From: Chryseomonas sp014190935
Lineage (GTDB): Bacteria; Pseudomonadota; Gammaproteobacteria; Pseudomonadales; Pseudomonadaceae
Assembly (NCBI RefSeq): GCF_014190935.1
Contig: NZ_JACHVV010000005.1
Location: forward strand, 375,437-439,436
Length of the DNA stretch: 64,000 bases
Direction of reading: 5' to 3'
Shown here: positions 40,127-47,602 of the stretch, in pieces
Layout: every line of letters starts with the position of its first letter
Position numbering within the stretch: the stretch's first letter is position 1
Notes under the pieces: generated by a model
The model's database searches: none
What the model was told of the DNA's origin: nothing
What the model saw: only the letters and a program-made list of their open reading frames with translations
Program-made: the position numbers and the translations under genes

Positions 40127-41680
40127 CTAGTGCAGTACGGGATTGCCCGAGGCCAGGTGCATGACCCGCTCCTGGGTGGCTTCGCCGCGATCGAGAAAGC
40201 CGGTGACGGTGCCTTCGTGCATCACCATCACCCGGTCGCTCATGCCCAGGACCTCGGGCAGTTCGGAAGAAATCATGATCACCGCCAGGCCCTCGGCGGC
40301 CAGCTTGGCGATCAGCCGGTAGATCTCGGCCTTGGCGCCGACGTCGATGCCGCGGGTGGGCTCGTCGAGGATGAGGATGCGCGGGCGGGTCATCAGCCAG
40401 CGGGCGATCAGCGCCTTCTGCTGGTTGCCGCCGGAGAGGTTGGCGATGCACTGGTCCAGCGAGGGGGTCTTCACCCGCAGTTGCTGGCGCATCTCCTCGC
40501 AGAGCTGGTCGAGGCGCTGCTGCTGCACGAAGCCGCCGCTGGCGAAGCCGTTCAGCACCGCCACCTCCATGTTTTCCCCCACCGACAGGCAGGGAAAGAT
40601 GCCGGTGTCCTTGCGGTCCTCGGTAAGCAGCGCCAGGCCTTTCTGGATCGCCAAGTGAGGATCGCTCATGCGCACCGGCCGGCCGTCGATGCGGATCTCG
40701 CCCGCCGTGGCCGGGGTAACCCCGAACAGGGTCTCGGCGACGTTGGTGCGGCCCGAGCCCATCAGCCCGGCGATGCCCAGCACCTCGCCGGCGCGCAGGT
40801 CGAAGGAGACGCCGGAGAACACCCCGTCCAGCCCCAGGTCGCGCACCGACAGCAGCACCTCGTCACGCGGCGCCGTGCGTTCCGGGAACAGCTGGGTCAA
40901 TTCGCGCCCCACCATCATGGCGATCAGGCCGTCGCCGTTCATGCTGTCGGCGCGCTGCAGGCCGATGTACTCGCCGTCGCGGAACACCGCGACCTCATCG
41001 GCGATCTGGAACACCTCGTCCATCTTGTGGGTGATGTAGACGATGCCCTTACCCTGGGCCTTGAGGTCGGCGATGATCGAAAACAGGTGCGCCACCTCGG
41101 TCTCGGTGATGGCCGAGGTAGGTTCGTCCATGATCAGCACGTCGCTGTCGTAGGACACCGCCTTGGCGATCTCCACCATCTGCCGCCCGGCGATGGACAG
41201 GCTGCCCACGCTGTCTTCCGGGTCCAGGGCGATGCGCAGTCGGTCCAGCAGCGCCTGGGTCTGGCGACGCATCTTGCCGTGGTCCACCAGGTGCAGGGCA
41301 TTGAGCGGTTCGCGACCCAGCCAGATGTTCTCGGCGATGGTCATGAAGGGCATCAGGTTGAGTTCCTGGTGGATCATGGCGATCCCCGACTGCAGCGCCT
41401 GCAGCGGCGTCTCGAAGCGCACCGGCACGCCGCGCAACCGCACCTCGCCGGCATCGGGCTGGTAGATGCCGGCGATGATCTTCATCAGCGTCGACTTGCC
41501 CGCGCCATTCTCGCCCATCAGCGCCAGCACGGTGCCGGGACGCACCCGCAGCTGCACGTGGGACAACGCCTTGACGCCGGGAAACTCCTTGGTGACGTCG
41601 ACGATTTCCAGCAGGTATTCGCCGGGCGCGGCCGTGGCCACGGTGGCGGGAGCAGCGGCAGGGGTAGCGGGACTGAGCAT
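40127..41680 (-). CDS. iatA: Inositol/sugar ABC transporter ATP-binding protein (two domains)
   Basis: 517 residues of the RbsA-like family with two ABC domains. Domain 1: Walker A MGENGAGKSTLMK near 54-66, Q-loop HQELNLMPF, degenerate signature SLSIAGRQMVEIAKA near 150, Walker B VLIMDEPTSAI. Domain 2: IAGLMGSGRTNVAETLFG (degenerate Walker A), LSGGNQQKALIARWL near 408, ILILDEPTRGIDVGAK. I chose the ATG at 41680 because GAGGAG lies 9 nt upstream; a GTG six bases earlier is too close to it. It has its own promoter/operator region at 41924-41951, apart from ibpA. Confidence 0.93.
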   Translation of the reverse strand: MLSPATPAAAPATVATAAPGEYLLEIVDVTKEFPGVKALSHVQLRVRPGTVLALMGENGAGKSTLMKIIAGIYQPDAGEVRLRGVPVRFETPLQALQSGIAMIHQELNLMPFMTIAENIWLGREPLNALHLVDHGKMRRQTQALLDRLRIALDPEDSVGSLSIAGRQMVEIAKAVSYDSDVLIMDEPTSAITETEVAHLFSIIADLKAQGKGIVYITHKMDEVFQIADEVAVFRDGEYIGLQRADSMNGDGLIAMMVGRELTQLFPERTAPRDEVLLSVRDLGLDGVFSGVSFDLRAGEVLGIAGLMGSGRTNVAETLFGVTPATAGEIRIDGRPVRMSDPHLAIQKGLALLTEDRKDTGIFPCLSVGENMEVAVLNGFASGGFVQQQRLDQLCEEMRQQLRVKTPSLDQCIANLSGGNQQKALIARWLMTRPRILILDEPTRGIDVGAKAEIYRLIAKLAAEGLAVIMISSELPEVLGMSDRVMVMHEGTVTGFLDRGEATQERVMHLASGNPVLH

Positions 41681-41727
41681 GATCACGATCTCCTCGCGGG
41701 CGCCGACCGAGCGGCGCGGGCCGCTGG

Positions 41728-41841
41728 TCAGTGAGGGGTGCGGGGCGACGGGCTGGCCGCGACGGCGTTCGCCAGGGGCGGGCAGGTGCCCGGCGGACAG
41801 GAGATCGGAGACCCATGCAGGGACAGGAAGCGGGATGGCAT
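41728..41841 (-). CDS. Possible 37-codon leader ORF before iatA
   Basis: An ATG at 41841 opens a 37-residue frame (MPSRFLSLHGSPISCPPG...) that ends 47 bp before iatA. The DNA just before its ATG (AAGAATAAAAGGTGCCGTC) closely resembles that before the short frame at 43349. Translation is unproven; it may simply be leader sequence. Confidence 0.25.
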   Translation of the reverse strand: MPSRFLSLHGSPISCPPGTCPPLANAVAASPSPRTPH

Positions 41842-41855
41842 GACGGCACCTTTTA

Positions 41856-41863
41856 TTCTTGTT
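41856..41863 (-). promoter_or_regulatory. AAnAAnAA (Hfq/Crc-type) motif in the iatA leader
   Basis: AACAAGAA, continuing AACAAGAATAA, which matches the A-rich motif bound by Hfq-Crc in pseudomonads twice in overlapping register. Comparable motifs stand at 43363-43370 and 52856-52863. Confidence 0.4.
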
Positions 41864-41923
41864 GAAGGGCGCACTCGCCGGGGCAAGCGTGCCGCTGTAC
41901 GTCTTGGCTTGCCCTCGACTCTA

Positions 41924-41951
41924 TTGGAAAATAAATTCCAGTCAACATCTT
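41924..41951 (-). promoter_or_regulatory. Promoter and IolR-type operator of iatAP
   Basis: The operator palindrome TTGGAAAATAAATTCCA (41924-41940) lies on the minus strand between a -35-like TTGACT (41944-41939) and a -10-like TAGAGT (16-bp spacer). Repressor binding would therefore block the polymerase. A second half-site, TTTTTGGAATTTTT, lies just upstream near 41951-41963. The palindrome matches those before the ibpA leader and iolC. Confidence 0.6.
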
Positions 41952-42026
41952 TTTGGAATTTTTAAGTGATAACGATCACCGGTCTTCGGTCCGGTCGACA
42001 CCGGGTGGAAAGGCCCCGGATAGACG

Positions 42027-42058
42027 AAACGGGCAGTCCGTTGCCGGACTGCCCGTTT
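42027..42058 (-). terminator. Strong stem-loop after ibpA
   Basis: A perfect 14-bp stem, AAACGGGCAGTCCG (42027-42040) with CGGACTGCCCGTTT (42045-42058), and a 4-nt loop. It lies 65 bp downstream of the ibpA stop. The short T-run suggests partial termination or 3'-end protection, as is common after binding-protein genes. Confidence 0.75.
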
Positions 42059-42122
42059 GGTCTGGAAAGCCGTTCTGGCGCGGCGCCCCGCCCTTCTTCC
42101 AGGGCGGCGCAGGCGCCTCAGG

Positions 42123-43049
42123 TCATTTGGTCATGGCCTGGAATTCGGCGACGTTTTCCGGGGTGATGAGGCGGAAGGGAATCAGCACGTTCTGCTCGCC
42201 CGGGGTTTTGTTGATCATCTTCAGCGCCGCATCGAGGGCGCCTTCCGCTTGGCCCTTGGCGTCCTGGAACACCGAGACCGTCACCAGGCCGCGCTTGATC
42301 GCGGCCAGGCCGTCGGGCGTACCGTCGACGCCGGTGACCAGCACGTCCTTCTTGCCGGCCTGGCGCAGGGCCATGGCCGCGCCGATGGCCATCTCGTCGT
42401 TGTTGGCGAAGATGGCGTTGAGGTCCTTTCCGGCCAGCAGCCAGTTGCTGGTCAGGTCCATGGACTTGTCACGCTGCCAGGCCGCGGTCTGCTCCTCGAC
42501 GATCTTGATGCCCGGATACTTGGCCAGGACTTCCTTCACCCCGGCGGTGCGGTTGTGGGTGGAGTTGTTGGCCAGGTCACCCAGCAGGATGGCCACCTGG
42601 CCCTTGCCGCCGAGCTTGTCCGCCACGTACTGCGCCTGCAGGCGGCCGGCTTCCTTGTCGTCGGAGGTCACCGCTACCACGCCCGCCGGCAGGGTGGGAT
42701 CGTCGGGTCGGCGGTTTATATAGACGATGGGCACGCCGGCCTTGGTGGCGGCCTCGGTCAGGGTCCGGGTCGCGGCGGTGTCCACCGGATTGACGATGAC
42801 CGCATCGACCTTCTGGCTGATGAAACTCTGCACCTGAGTGAGCTGCTTGACCACGTCGTTGCGGGCGTCCTCGAACTGCAGCTGCACGCCGTCGGTCTTG
42901 GCCTTCTTGGTCATGTATTCGCGCACATAGGTGAGGTAGTTGTCGTCGAACGACGACATGGTCACCCCGACCTTGAGGTCCGCCAGGGCCGCGCTGCTGC
43001 CCAGCAGCAGCGACAGCGCCAGGGTGGCAAAGCGAGTTTTTTTCTGCAT
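42123..43049 (-). CDS. ibpA: Inositol/sugar ABC transporter periplasmic binding protein
   Basis: 308 residues with signal peptide MQKKTRFATLALSLLLGSSAALA (cleavage near 23). A type-I periplasmic-binding fold of the RbsB/IbpA kind: LKVGVTMSSFDDNYLTYVREYM, SQKVDAVIVNPVDTAATRTLTEAATKAGVPIVYINRRPDD near 95-135, and AIFANNDEMAIGAAMALRQAGKKDVLVTGVDGTPDG near 210-245. It captures inositol or a related polyol and delivers it to IatAP. Upstream lie a 373-bp leader with its own operator (43422-43438) and a short ORF. Confidence 0.92.
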   Translation of the reverse strand: MQKKTRFATLALSLLLGSSAALADLKVGVTMSSFDDNYLTYVREYMTKKAKTDGVQLQFEDARNDVVKQLTQVQSFISQKVDAVIVNPVDTAATRTLTEAATKAGVPIVYINRRPDDPTLPAGVVAVTSDDKEAGRLQAQYVADKLGGKGQVAILLGDLANNSTHNRTAGVKEVLAKYPGIKIVEEQTAAWQRDKSMDLTSNWLLAGKDLNAIFANNDEMAIGAAMALRQAGKKDVLVTGVDGTPDGLAAIKRGLVTVSVFQDAKGQAEGALDAALKMINKTPGEQNVLIPFRLITPENVAEFQAMTK

Positions 43050-43178
43050 GGTTCAGGCTCCATTCGTGGGGTGACGATCAGCGAGGGGATCAGGCGAGCG
43101 CAACGTCCAGGCGCACCTCGGGCGCCGCGCGGTCGTGAACCGGGCGGAGCCTGGGCGGACGCCGGAAAGACTCGGGAA

Positions 43179-43349
43179 TCAGTGCGGGCGGTAGAACACC
43201 GCGGCGCCGGGCGAGGCGCAGAGCACGGCGCCGCTGCGCTCGTGGCAGAACAGCCGGCCGAGCAAGGCGAGCAGACGGGAGGGACGCTGCACCTCGAGGC
43301 GGTGCACGGTGGCGAGGACGAGACGGAAGGAATGCGTGGAGTGGTTCAT
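43179..43349 (-). CDS. Possible 56-codon ORF in the ibpA leader
   Basis: Starts MNHSTHSFRLVLATVHRLEVQRPSR and ends AVFYRPH. The stretch before its ATG (AACAATAATAGGTGCCGTCAC) parallels that before the 41841 frame, indicating a duplicated leader. I recognise no family; it could be a real small protein or non-coding leader. Confidence 0.3.
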   Translation of the reverse strand: MNHSTHSFRLVLATVHRLEVQRPSRLLALLGRLFCHERSGAVLCASPGAAVFYRPH

Positions 43350-43362
43350 GTGACGGCACCTA

Positions 43363-43370
43363 TTATTGTT
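43363..43370 (-). promoter_or_regulatory. AAnAAnAA (Hfq/Crc-type) motif in the ibpA leader
   Basis: AACAATAA, within AACAATAATAGG, 14 nt before the ATG of the short leader ORF. Confidence 0.4.
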
Positions 43371-43421
43371 GTCGGGGCGTACGGCCCTGGTGACTCGTTT
43401 CTGCAACTGCTCTCGACTCTA

Positions 43422-43444
43422 TTGGAAATTTAATTCCACAACAA
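43422..43444 (-). promoter_or_regulatory. Promoter and IolR-type operator before ibpA
   Basis: The palindrome TTGGAAATTTAATTCCA (43422-43438) sits on the minus strand between TTGTTG (-35-like) and TAGAGT (-10-like, 17-bp spacer). The downstream flank CTCGACTCTA is identical to that at the iatA operator, so the two promoters share an origin. Confidence 0.6.
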
Positions 43445-43460
43445 GAGCGAAATAGAAATT

Positions 43461-44555
43461 TCATTCGACATGCACGAATGACCGCCGCGCTCGCCTCTGG
43501 GTACCTGCCCGCGACCGCTCCGCCGCCGCTGCGAGGCCCTCTACCGCCAGGCTTTCACCCGTACGGGCACTCTGCCGCGCCACCTCCAGGATCGCCTGGC
43601 AGGCCAGTGTTTCCTGCGGCGTGACCGGCAAGGGCGCGCCCTGGGTCAGGGTCGCCAGCCAGCCCTCGTAGAACAGATCCCAGCGGCCCCGTTCGCTGGG
43701 CACCCGCGCGCGCTCCTCGCCCACGCTCAGCCAGCCCCAGCGCTGATGCTCCTCGGCGCCCCAGCTGGCCTTTTCGCTGCGCGGGGTACGCCCCTGGCGC
43801 AGGGCCGCGGCCTGGCCATCCAGGCCATCGACGCTGTAGACGCCCCACTCGCCGACCACCCGCAGCCGCTGCGGACAGCGCTGCAGGCCGCTGCCCGAGA
43901 GGTGCGAGACCACCCCCGAGCGATGGCGCAGGGACAGAAAGAATTCCCGCTCCCGCGCGGGAGCGCCACGGGGGAACTGCACCTCGGCATAGACCCGTTC
44001 GACCGGCCCGAACAGCAGCAGCGCCTGGTCCACCAGATGGCTGCCCAGTTCGAGGAGCAGGCCCGCCTCGGTGCCCAGGCCCGCCGCGGCCAGGTCCGTC
44101 AGCTGCAGGCGCGACTCGAAGAGGCGTACCCGGCCCAGGCGCTTCTCGCGCAGCAGCCGGGCCAGGGTGAGCAGATCCGAATCCCAGCGGCGCGGTTGAT
44201 GGACGCAGAGCGGGACGCCGCGTCGTTCGGCCAGCGCCAGCAGCTCCTCGGCCTCTGCCAGGGTCCTCGCCAGCGGCGCCGCGCAGACCACCGGCAGGCC
44301 CTGTTGCAAGGCCTCCCGCACCTGCGCCGCCCGTTCGCCGAGAGGCGTGACGATCACCAGGCTGTCCACCCCGGCGACGATCAGCCCGGCCATGTCGGGA
44401 TGGCCGGTGACGCCGGGATAGGCCCTGCTCAGCTCGGCGCCTGGCGCCGGCGAGCCGGTCACCACCCCCACCAGCTGGGCGCCCGGGGTGCTGGCGATCA
44501 GCGGCGCCTGCAGCAGGCGCCCAGGGCCGTCGTAGCCGACCAGTCCGATTCTCAC
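43461..44555 (-). CDS. Divergent Gfo/Idh/MocA protein lacking the catalytic lysine motif
   Basis: 364 residues with the GTG at 44555 (VRIGLVGYDGPGRLLQAPLI), chosen because GGGGAGG lies 8 nt upstream; an earlier GTG at 44582 is possible. The Rossmann start and the C-terminal alpha/beta domain are present. The EKP motif that supplies the catalytic Lys is replaced by C91-A-A-P-L (VVCAAPLART), and the usual GGGxLxDLGxHxxD is AGLLLELGSHLVDQA, with Glu instead of Asp. Either the enzyme is inactive and acts as a sensor or subunit, or it uses other chemistry. It lies directly after iolG (15-43 bp) in the iol operon. Confidence 0.82.
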   Translation of the reverse strand: MRIGLVGYDGPGRLLQAPLIASTPGAQLVGVVTGSPAPGAELSRAYPGVTGHPDMAGLIVAGVDSLVIVTPLGERAAQVREALQQGLPVVCAAPLARTLAEAEELLALAERRGVPLCVHQPRRWDSDLLTLARLLREKRLGRVRLFESRLQLTDLAAAGLGTEAGLLLELGSHLVDQALLLFGPVERVYAEVQFPRGAPAREREFFLSLRHRSGVVSHLSGSGLQRCPQRLRVVGEWGVYSVDGLDGQAAALRQGRTPRSEKASWGAEEHQRWGWLSVGEERARVPSERGRWDLFYEGWLATLTQGAPLPVTPQETLACQAILEVARQSARTGESLAVEGLAAAAERSRAGTQRRARRSFVHVE

Positions 44556-44597
44556 GTCCGAGGCCTCCCCTGCAGGCGACACATCCCCGCGGGCGAC

Positions 44598-45608
44598 CTA
44601 GTCGTAGAAGGCCGGTCGGCTGGGCAGGGTCACCGGCTCGATGGCACCGCTGTCCTGCGCCTTGATGCAGGCGTCGGCGGTGACCGCGGCGATGTAGCCG
44701 TCCCAGGACGACGGCCCGGTCAGCTGGCCGGCGGCGAGGTCGTCGATGAAGGCCTGCAGTTCCACGTCGTAGGCGGCGATGAATCTGTCCTTCCAGTCCA
44801 TGAGGATCTCGTTGGACAGCCGCGCCTCGCTGCGCAGCTGCACCGAGGTCGGCTCCGGCAGGCGGGCGATGCCGCGCTCGCCGACGATCTCGCACTGGAT
44901 GTCGTAGCCGTACTGGCAATTGACGAACACCTCGACGTCGATGCGCACGCCCTTGGCCGTCTCCAGCAGCACCACCTGGGGATCGCGCAGATGCTCGCGC
45001 GCCGCCGGCGCCTTGCGCGGAAAGACCACCTGGGCGGACACATAGTGATCGTCCAGCAGCCAGGCCAGCACGTTGATCTCGTGGATCAGGGTGTCGGTGA
45101 TGGCCATGTCGGTGCTGTAGTGCTCGCTCACCGTGGGGTTGCGGTGGGCCGCGTGAATCATCAGCGGCGCGCCGATGCGATCGGCGTCGACCACCGCCTT
45201 GAGCTGGCGATAGCCGGCGTCGTAGGGTCGCATGAAGCCCACCTGCACCAGTCGCTTGCCCTGGGCCTGCTCGGCTTCGACGATGCGCCGGCAGCCCTCG
45301 GCGGTGGTCGCCAGGGGCTTTTCGCAAAACACCGGCTTGCCGGCGGCGATGGCGGCCAGCACGTATTCCTCGTGGGTCGGCCCCCAGGAGGCGACCAGCA
45401 CCGCCTGGACGTCCGCCGCGGCGATCAGCGCATGGCCGTCGGCATAGACCTCCGCGGTGATGCCCAGCTCCTGGACCACCCGGGCGGCCTGTTCGGCGTT
45501 GATGTCGGTCACCGCCACCACGCGACTGCCCAGCAGGGTGTGGCTCAGGCGGCGGATGTGTTCGCGGCCGATGGCGCCGGTCCCGATGACACCGATGTTC
45601 AAGGTCAT
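44598..45608 (-). CDS. iolG: myo-Inositol 2-dehydrogenase
   Basis: IolG oxidises myo-inositol to scyllo-inosose with NAD, the first step of the pathway. The 336-residue product has IGVIGTGAIGREHIRRL at 5-21, VFCEKPLATTAEGC (EKP near 97), HAAHRNPTV near 155, and TDTLIHEINVLAWLLDD with the Asp/His pair near 172-176. Length and motifs are normal. It lies 43 bp downstream of iolD in the operon. Confidence 0.95.
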   Translation of the reverse strand: MTLNIGVIGTGAIGREHIRRLSHTLLGSRVVAVTDINAEQAARVVQELGITAEVYADGHALIAAADVQAVLVASWGPTHEEYVLAAIAAGKPVFCEKPLATTAEGCRRIVEAEQAQGKRLVQVGFMRPYDAGYRQLKAVVDADRIGAPLMIHAAHRNPTVSEHYSTDMAITDTLIHEINVLAWLLDDHYVSAQVVFPRKAPAAREHLRDPQVVLLETAKGVRIDVEVFVNCQYGYDIQCEIVGERGIARLPEPTSVQLRSEARLSNEILMDWKDRFIAAYDVELQAFIDDLAAGQLTGPSSWDGYIAAVTADACIKAQDSGAIEPVTLPSRPAFYD

Positions 45609-45651
45609 GACTTCATTCTCCGATTTGGACTTGTTGTGGAGTGAGCGGCGT

Positions 45652-47589
45652 TCAGTACTGGCGGGCCTGGGCGGCTTTTTCCCTGAGCACCCGGGCGACG
45701 GCGGCGATCTTTTCGCTGGTGGAGACCTCGGCGCCGCCGACCCGCCACCAGGACAGGTAGCCGTGCAGCATGGTCTTGGGCAGCACCTTGATGTCGATCA
45801 GCGTGGAAACCGTTTGCCGCCGGGCATCGGCCAGGGCCGCTTCCAGCTCCTCCAAGGTGCGCACGCTATAGGTCTTGCAGCCGTAGGCGGCGGCGCTCAT
45901 GGCGAAGTCCACCGGCACGAAGTCGCCGTCGAGCCGACCGGTCTCCGGGTTGCGGTAGCGGAATTCGGTGCCGAAGCTGCCCATGCCATGGCCGACCTGC
46001 AGGTTGTTGATGCAACCGAAGGTCATGTTGTCGAGCAGCACCACGTTGATCTTGCGCCGTTCCTGAATGGAGGTGGCCAGCTCCGAGTGCAGCATCTGGT
46101 AGGAGCCGTCGCCGACCAGCGCATAGACCTCGCGCTCCGGTTCGGCCAGCTTCACGCCGAGGGCGGCGTTGATCTCGTAGCCCATGCAGGAATAGCCGTA
46201 TTCCAGGTGGTAGGTGTTGACGCCCTTGCTCTGCCAGGCGCGCTGCAGGTCACCGGGCAGGCTGCCGGCGGCGGCGACGATGATGGCGTCGTCGTCCAGC
46301 CGTGCGTTGAGGCGGCCGAGCACCTGGCTCTGGGTCAGGGACGAACCGGTCAGGCGGACGAATTCCTCCAGCACCGCCCGCGGCAGGTCGTCGTCGATCT
46401 CCGGGACGAAGTCGGCGCCGGTATAGCCGACCGCATAGACCCGCTCCACCTCCTGGCGATAGCGCTCGCGCGCCTCGCCCACCTGACCGCCCCAGCCGGC
46501 GCGGTAGTCGGTAGCTCCTAGCGCCTCGGTCAGGGCCAGGATGGCTTCGCGGGCATCGGCCACCACGGCCAGGCCGTCGAGCTTGCCGGCGTCGAAGGCG
46601 GCCACGTTGAGATTGAGGAATTCCACCTCGGGATGCTGGTAGAGCCACTTCGAGGAGGTGGTGAAATCGGTGTAGCGGGTGCCCACGCCGATGATCAGAT
46701 CCGCTTCCCGGGCCAGCAGGTTGGCGGCCAGGCAGCCGGTCTCGCCAAGGCCGCCGACATTGAGTTCATGACTGGAGACGATGGCGCTCTTGCCGGCCTG
46801 GGTCTCGGCGAAGGGAATCTCGAAGCGTTCGGCGAAGCGCTGCAGAGCCTCGGCGGCACCGGAATACTTCACCCCGCCACCGCAGATCAGCAGCGGCTTG
46901 CGCTTGCGCCCGAGCAGCTGCACCGCGTCTTCGATGGCGGCGGCCACCGGCGGCCGGCGATCCAGGCGATGCACCCGCTTGGCGAAGAAGTAGTCGGGAT
47001 AGTCGTAGGCCTCGCCCTGGACATCCTGGGGCAGCGCCAGGGTCACGGCGCCGGTCTCGGCCGGATCGGTCAGCACGCGCATGGCGTTGATCGCCGCGCT
47101 CATCAGCTGCTCGGGGCGGTTGATGCGATCCCAGTACTTGCTCACCGCGCGGAAGGCATCGTTGGTGCTGATCGACAGGTCGTGGAATTGCTCGATCTGC
47201 TGCAGCACCGGATCGGGCTGGCGACTGGCATAGACGTCGCCGGGCAACAGCAGCAGCGGGATGCGGTTGGCGGTGGCGGTGGCCGCGGCGGTCAGCATGT
47301 TGGCCGCGCCCGGACCCACCGAGGAGGTGCAGGCATAGATCTGCCGACGCAGCTTCTGCTTGGCGAAGCCGGTGGCGGCATGGGCCATGCCCTGTTCGTT
47401 GCGCCCCTGGTGCACCACCAGGTCACCGGCCTCCTGCTCCAGCGCCTGGCCGAGGCCGAGCACGTTGCCGTGGCCGAAGATGGTGAAGACGCCGGCGACG
47501 AACTTGGTCTCGACGCCATCGACGCTGAGGTACTGGTTGTCGAGAAATTTCACCAGGGCCTGGGCCATGGTCAGACGTTGGGTGCTCAT
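45652..47589 (-). CDS. iolD: 3D-(3,5/4)-trihydroxycyclohexane-1,2-dione hydrolase
   Basis: IolD is a thiamine-diphosphate enzyme that opens the ring of THcHDO to 5-deoxy-glucuronic acid. 645 residues: N-terminal TPP-pyrimidine domain (FGHGNVLGLGQALE, then GRNEQGMAHAATGFAK near 60), central domain, and C-terminal TPP-pyrophosphate domain with the GDGS motif (VYALVGDGSYQMLHSELATSIQERRKINVVLLDN near 490-525). The sequence matches IolD from end to end. 13 bp separates it from iolA. Confidence 0.96.
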   Translation of the reverse strand: MSTQRLTMAQALVKFLDNQYLSVDGVETKFVAGVFTIFGHGNVLGLGQALEQEAGDLVVHQGRNEQGMAHAATGFAKQKLRRQIYACTSSVGPGAANMLTAAATATANRIPLLLLPGDVYASRQPDPVLQQIEQFHDLSISTNDAFRAVSKYWDRINRPEQLMSAAINAMRVLTDPAETGAVTLALPQDVQGEAYDYPDYFFAKRVHRLDRRPPVAAAIEDAVQLLGRKRKPLLICGGGVKYSGAAEALQRFAERFEIPFAETQAGKSAIVSSHELNVGGLGETGCLAANLLAREADLIIGVGTRYTDFTTSSKWLYQHPEVEFLNLNVAAFDAGKLDGLAVVADAREAILALTEALGATDYRAGWGGQVGEARERYRQEVERVYAVGYTGADFVPEIDDDLPRAVLEEFVRLTGSSLTQSQVLGRLNARLDDDAIIVAAAGSLPGDLQRAWQSKGVNTYHLEYGYSCMGYEINAALGVKLAEPEREVYALVGDGSYQMLHSELATSIQERRKINVVLLDNMTFGCINNLQVGHGMGSFGTEFRYRNPETGRLDGDFVPVDFAMSAAAYGCKTYSVRTLEELEAALADARRQTVSTLIDIKVLPKTMLHGYLSWWRVGGAEVSTSEKIAAVARVLREKAAQARQY

Positions 47590-47602
47590 GGCTTCTCCCC
47601 GG

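Larger units (their letters stand above)
43050..43460. other. Long leader/promoter region before ibpA
   Basis: A 411-bp gap holding the operator at 43422-43438, an AAnAAnAA motif at 43363-43370 and a 56-codon ORF at 43179-43349. No further gene seen. Confidence 0.6.

Noticed and set aside
43050..43178. Additional gene between ibpA and the leader ORF
   Set aside because: Frames here have no ribosome site and no plausible protein; the region reads as leader.
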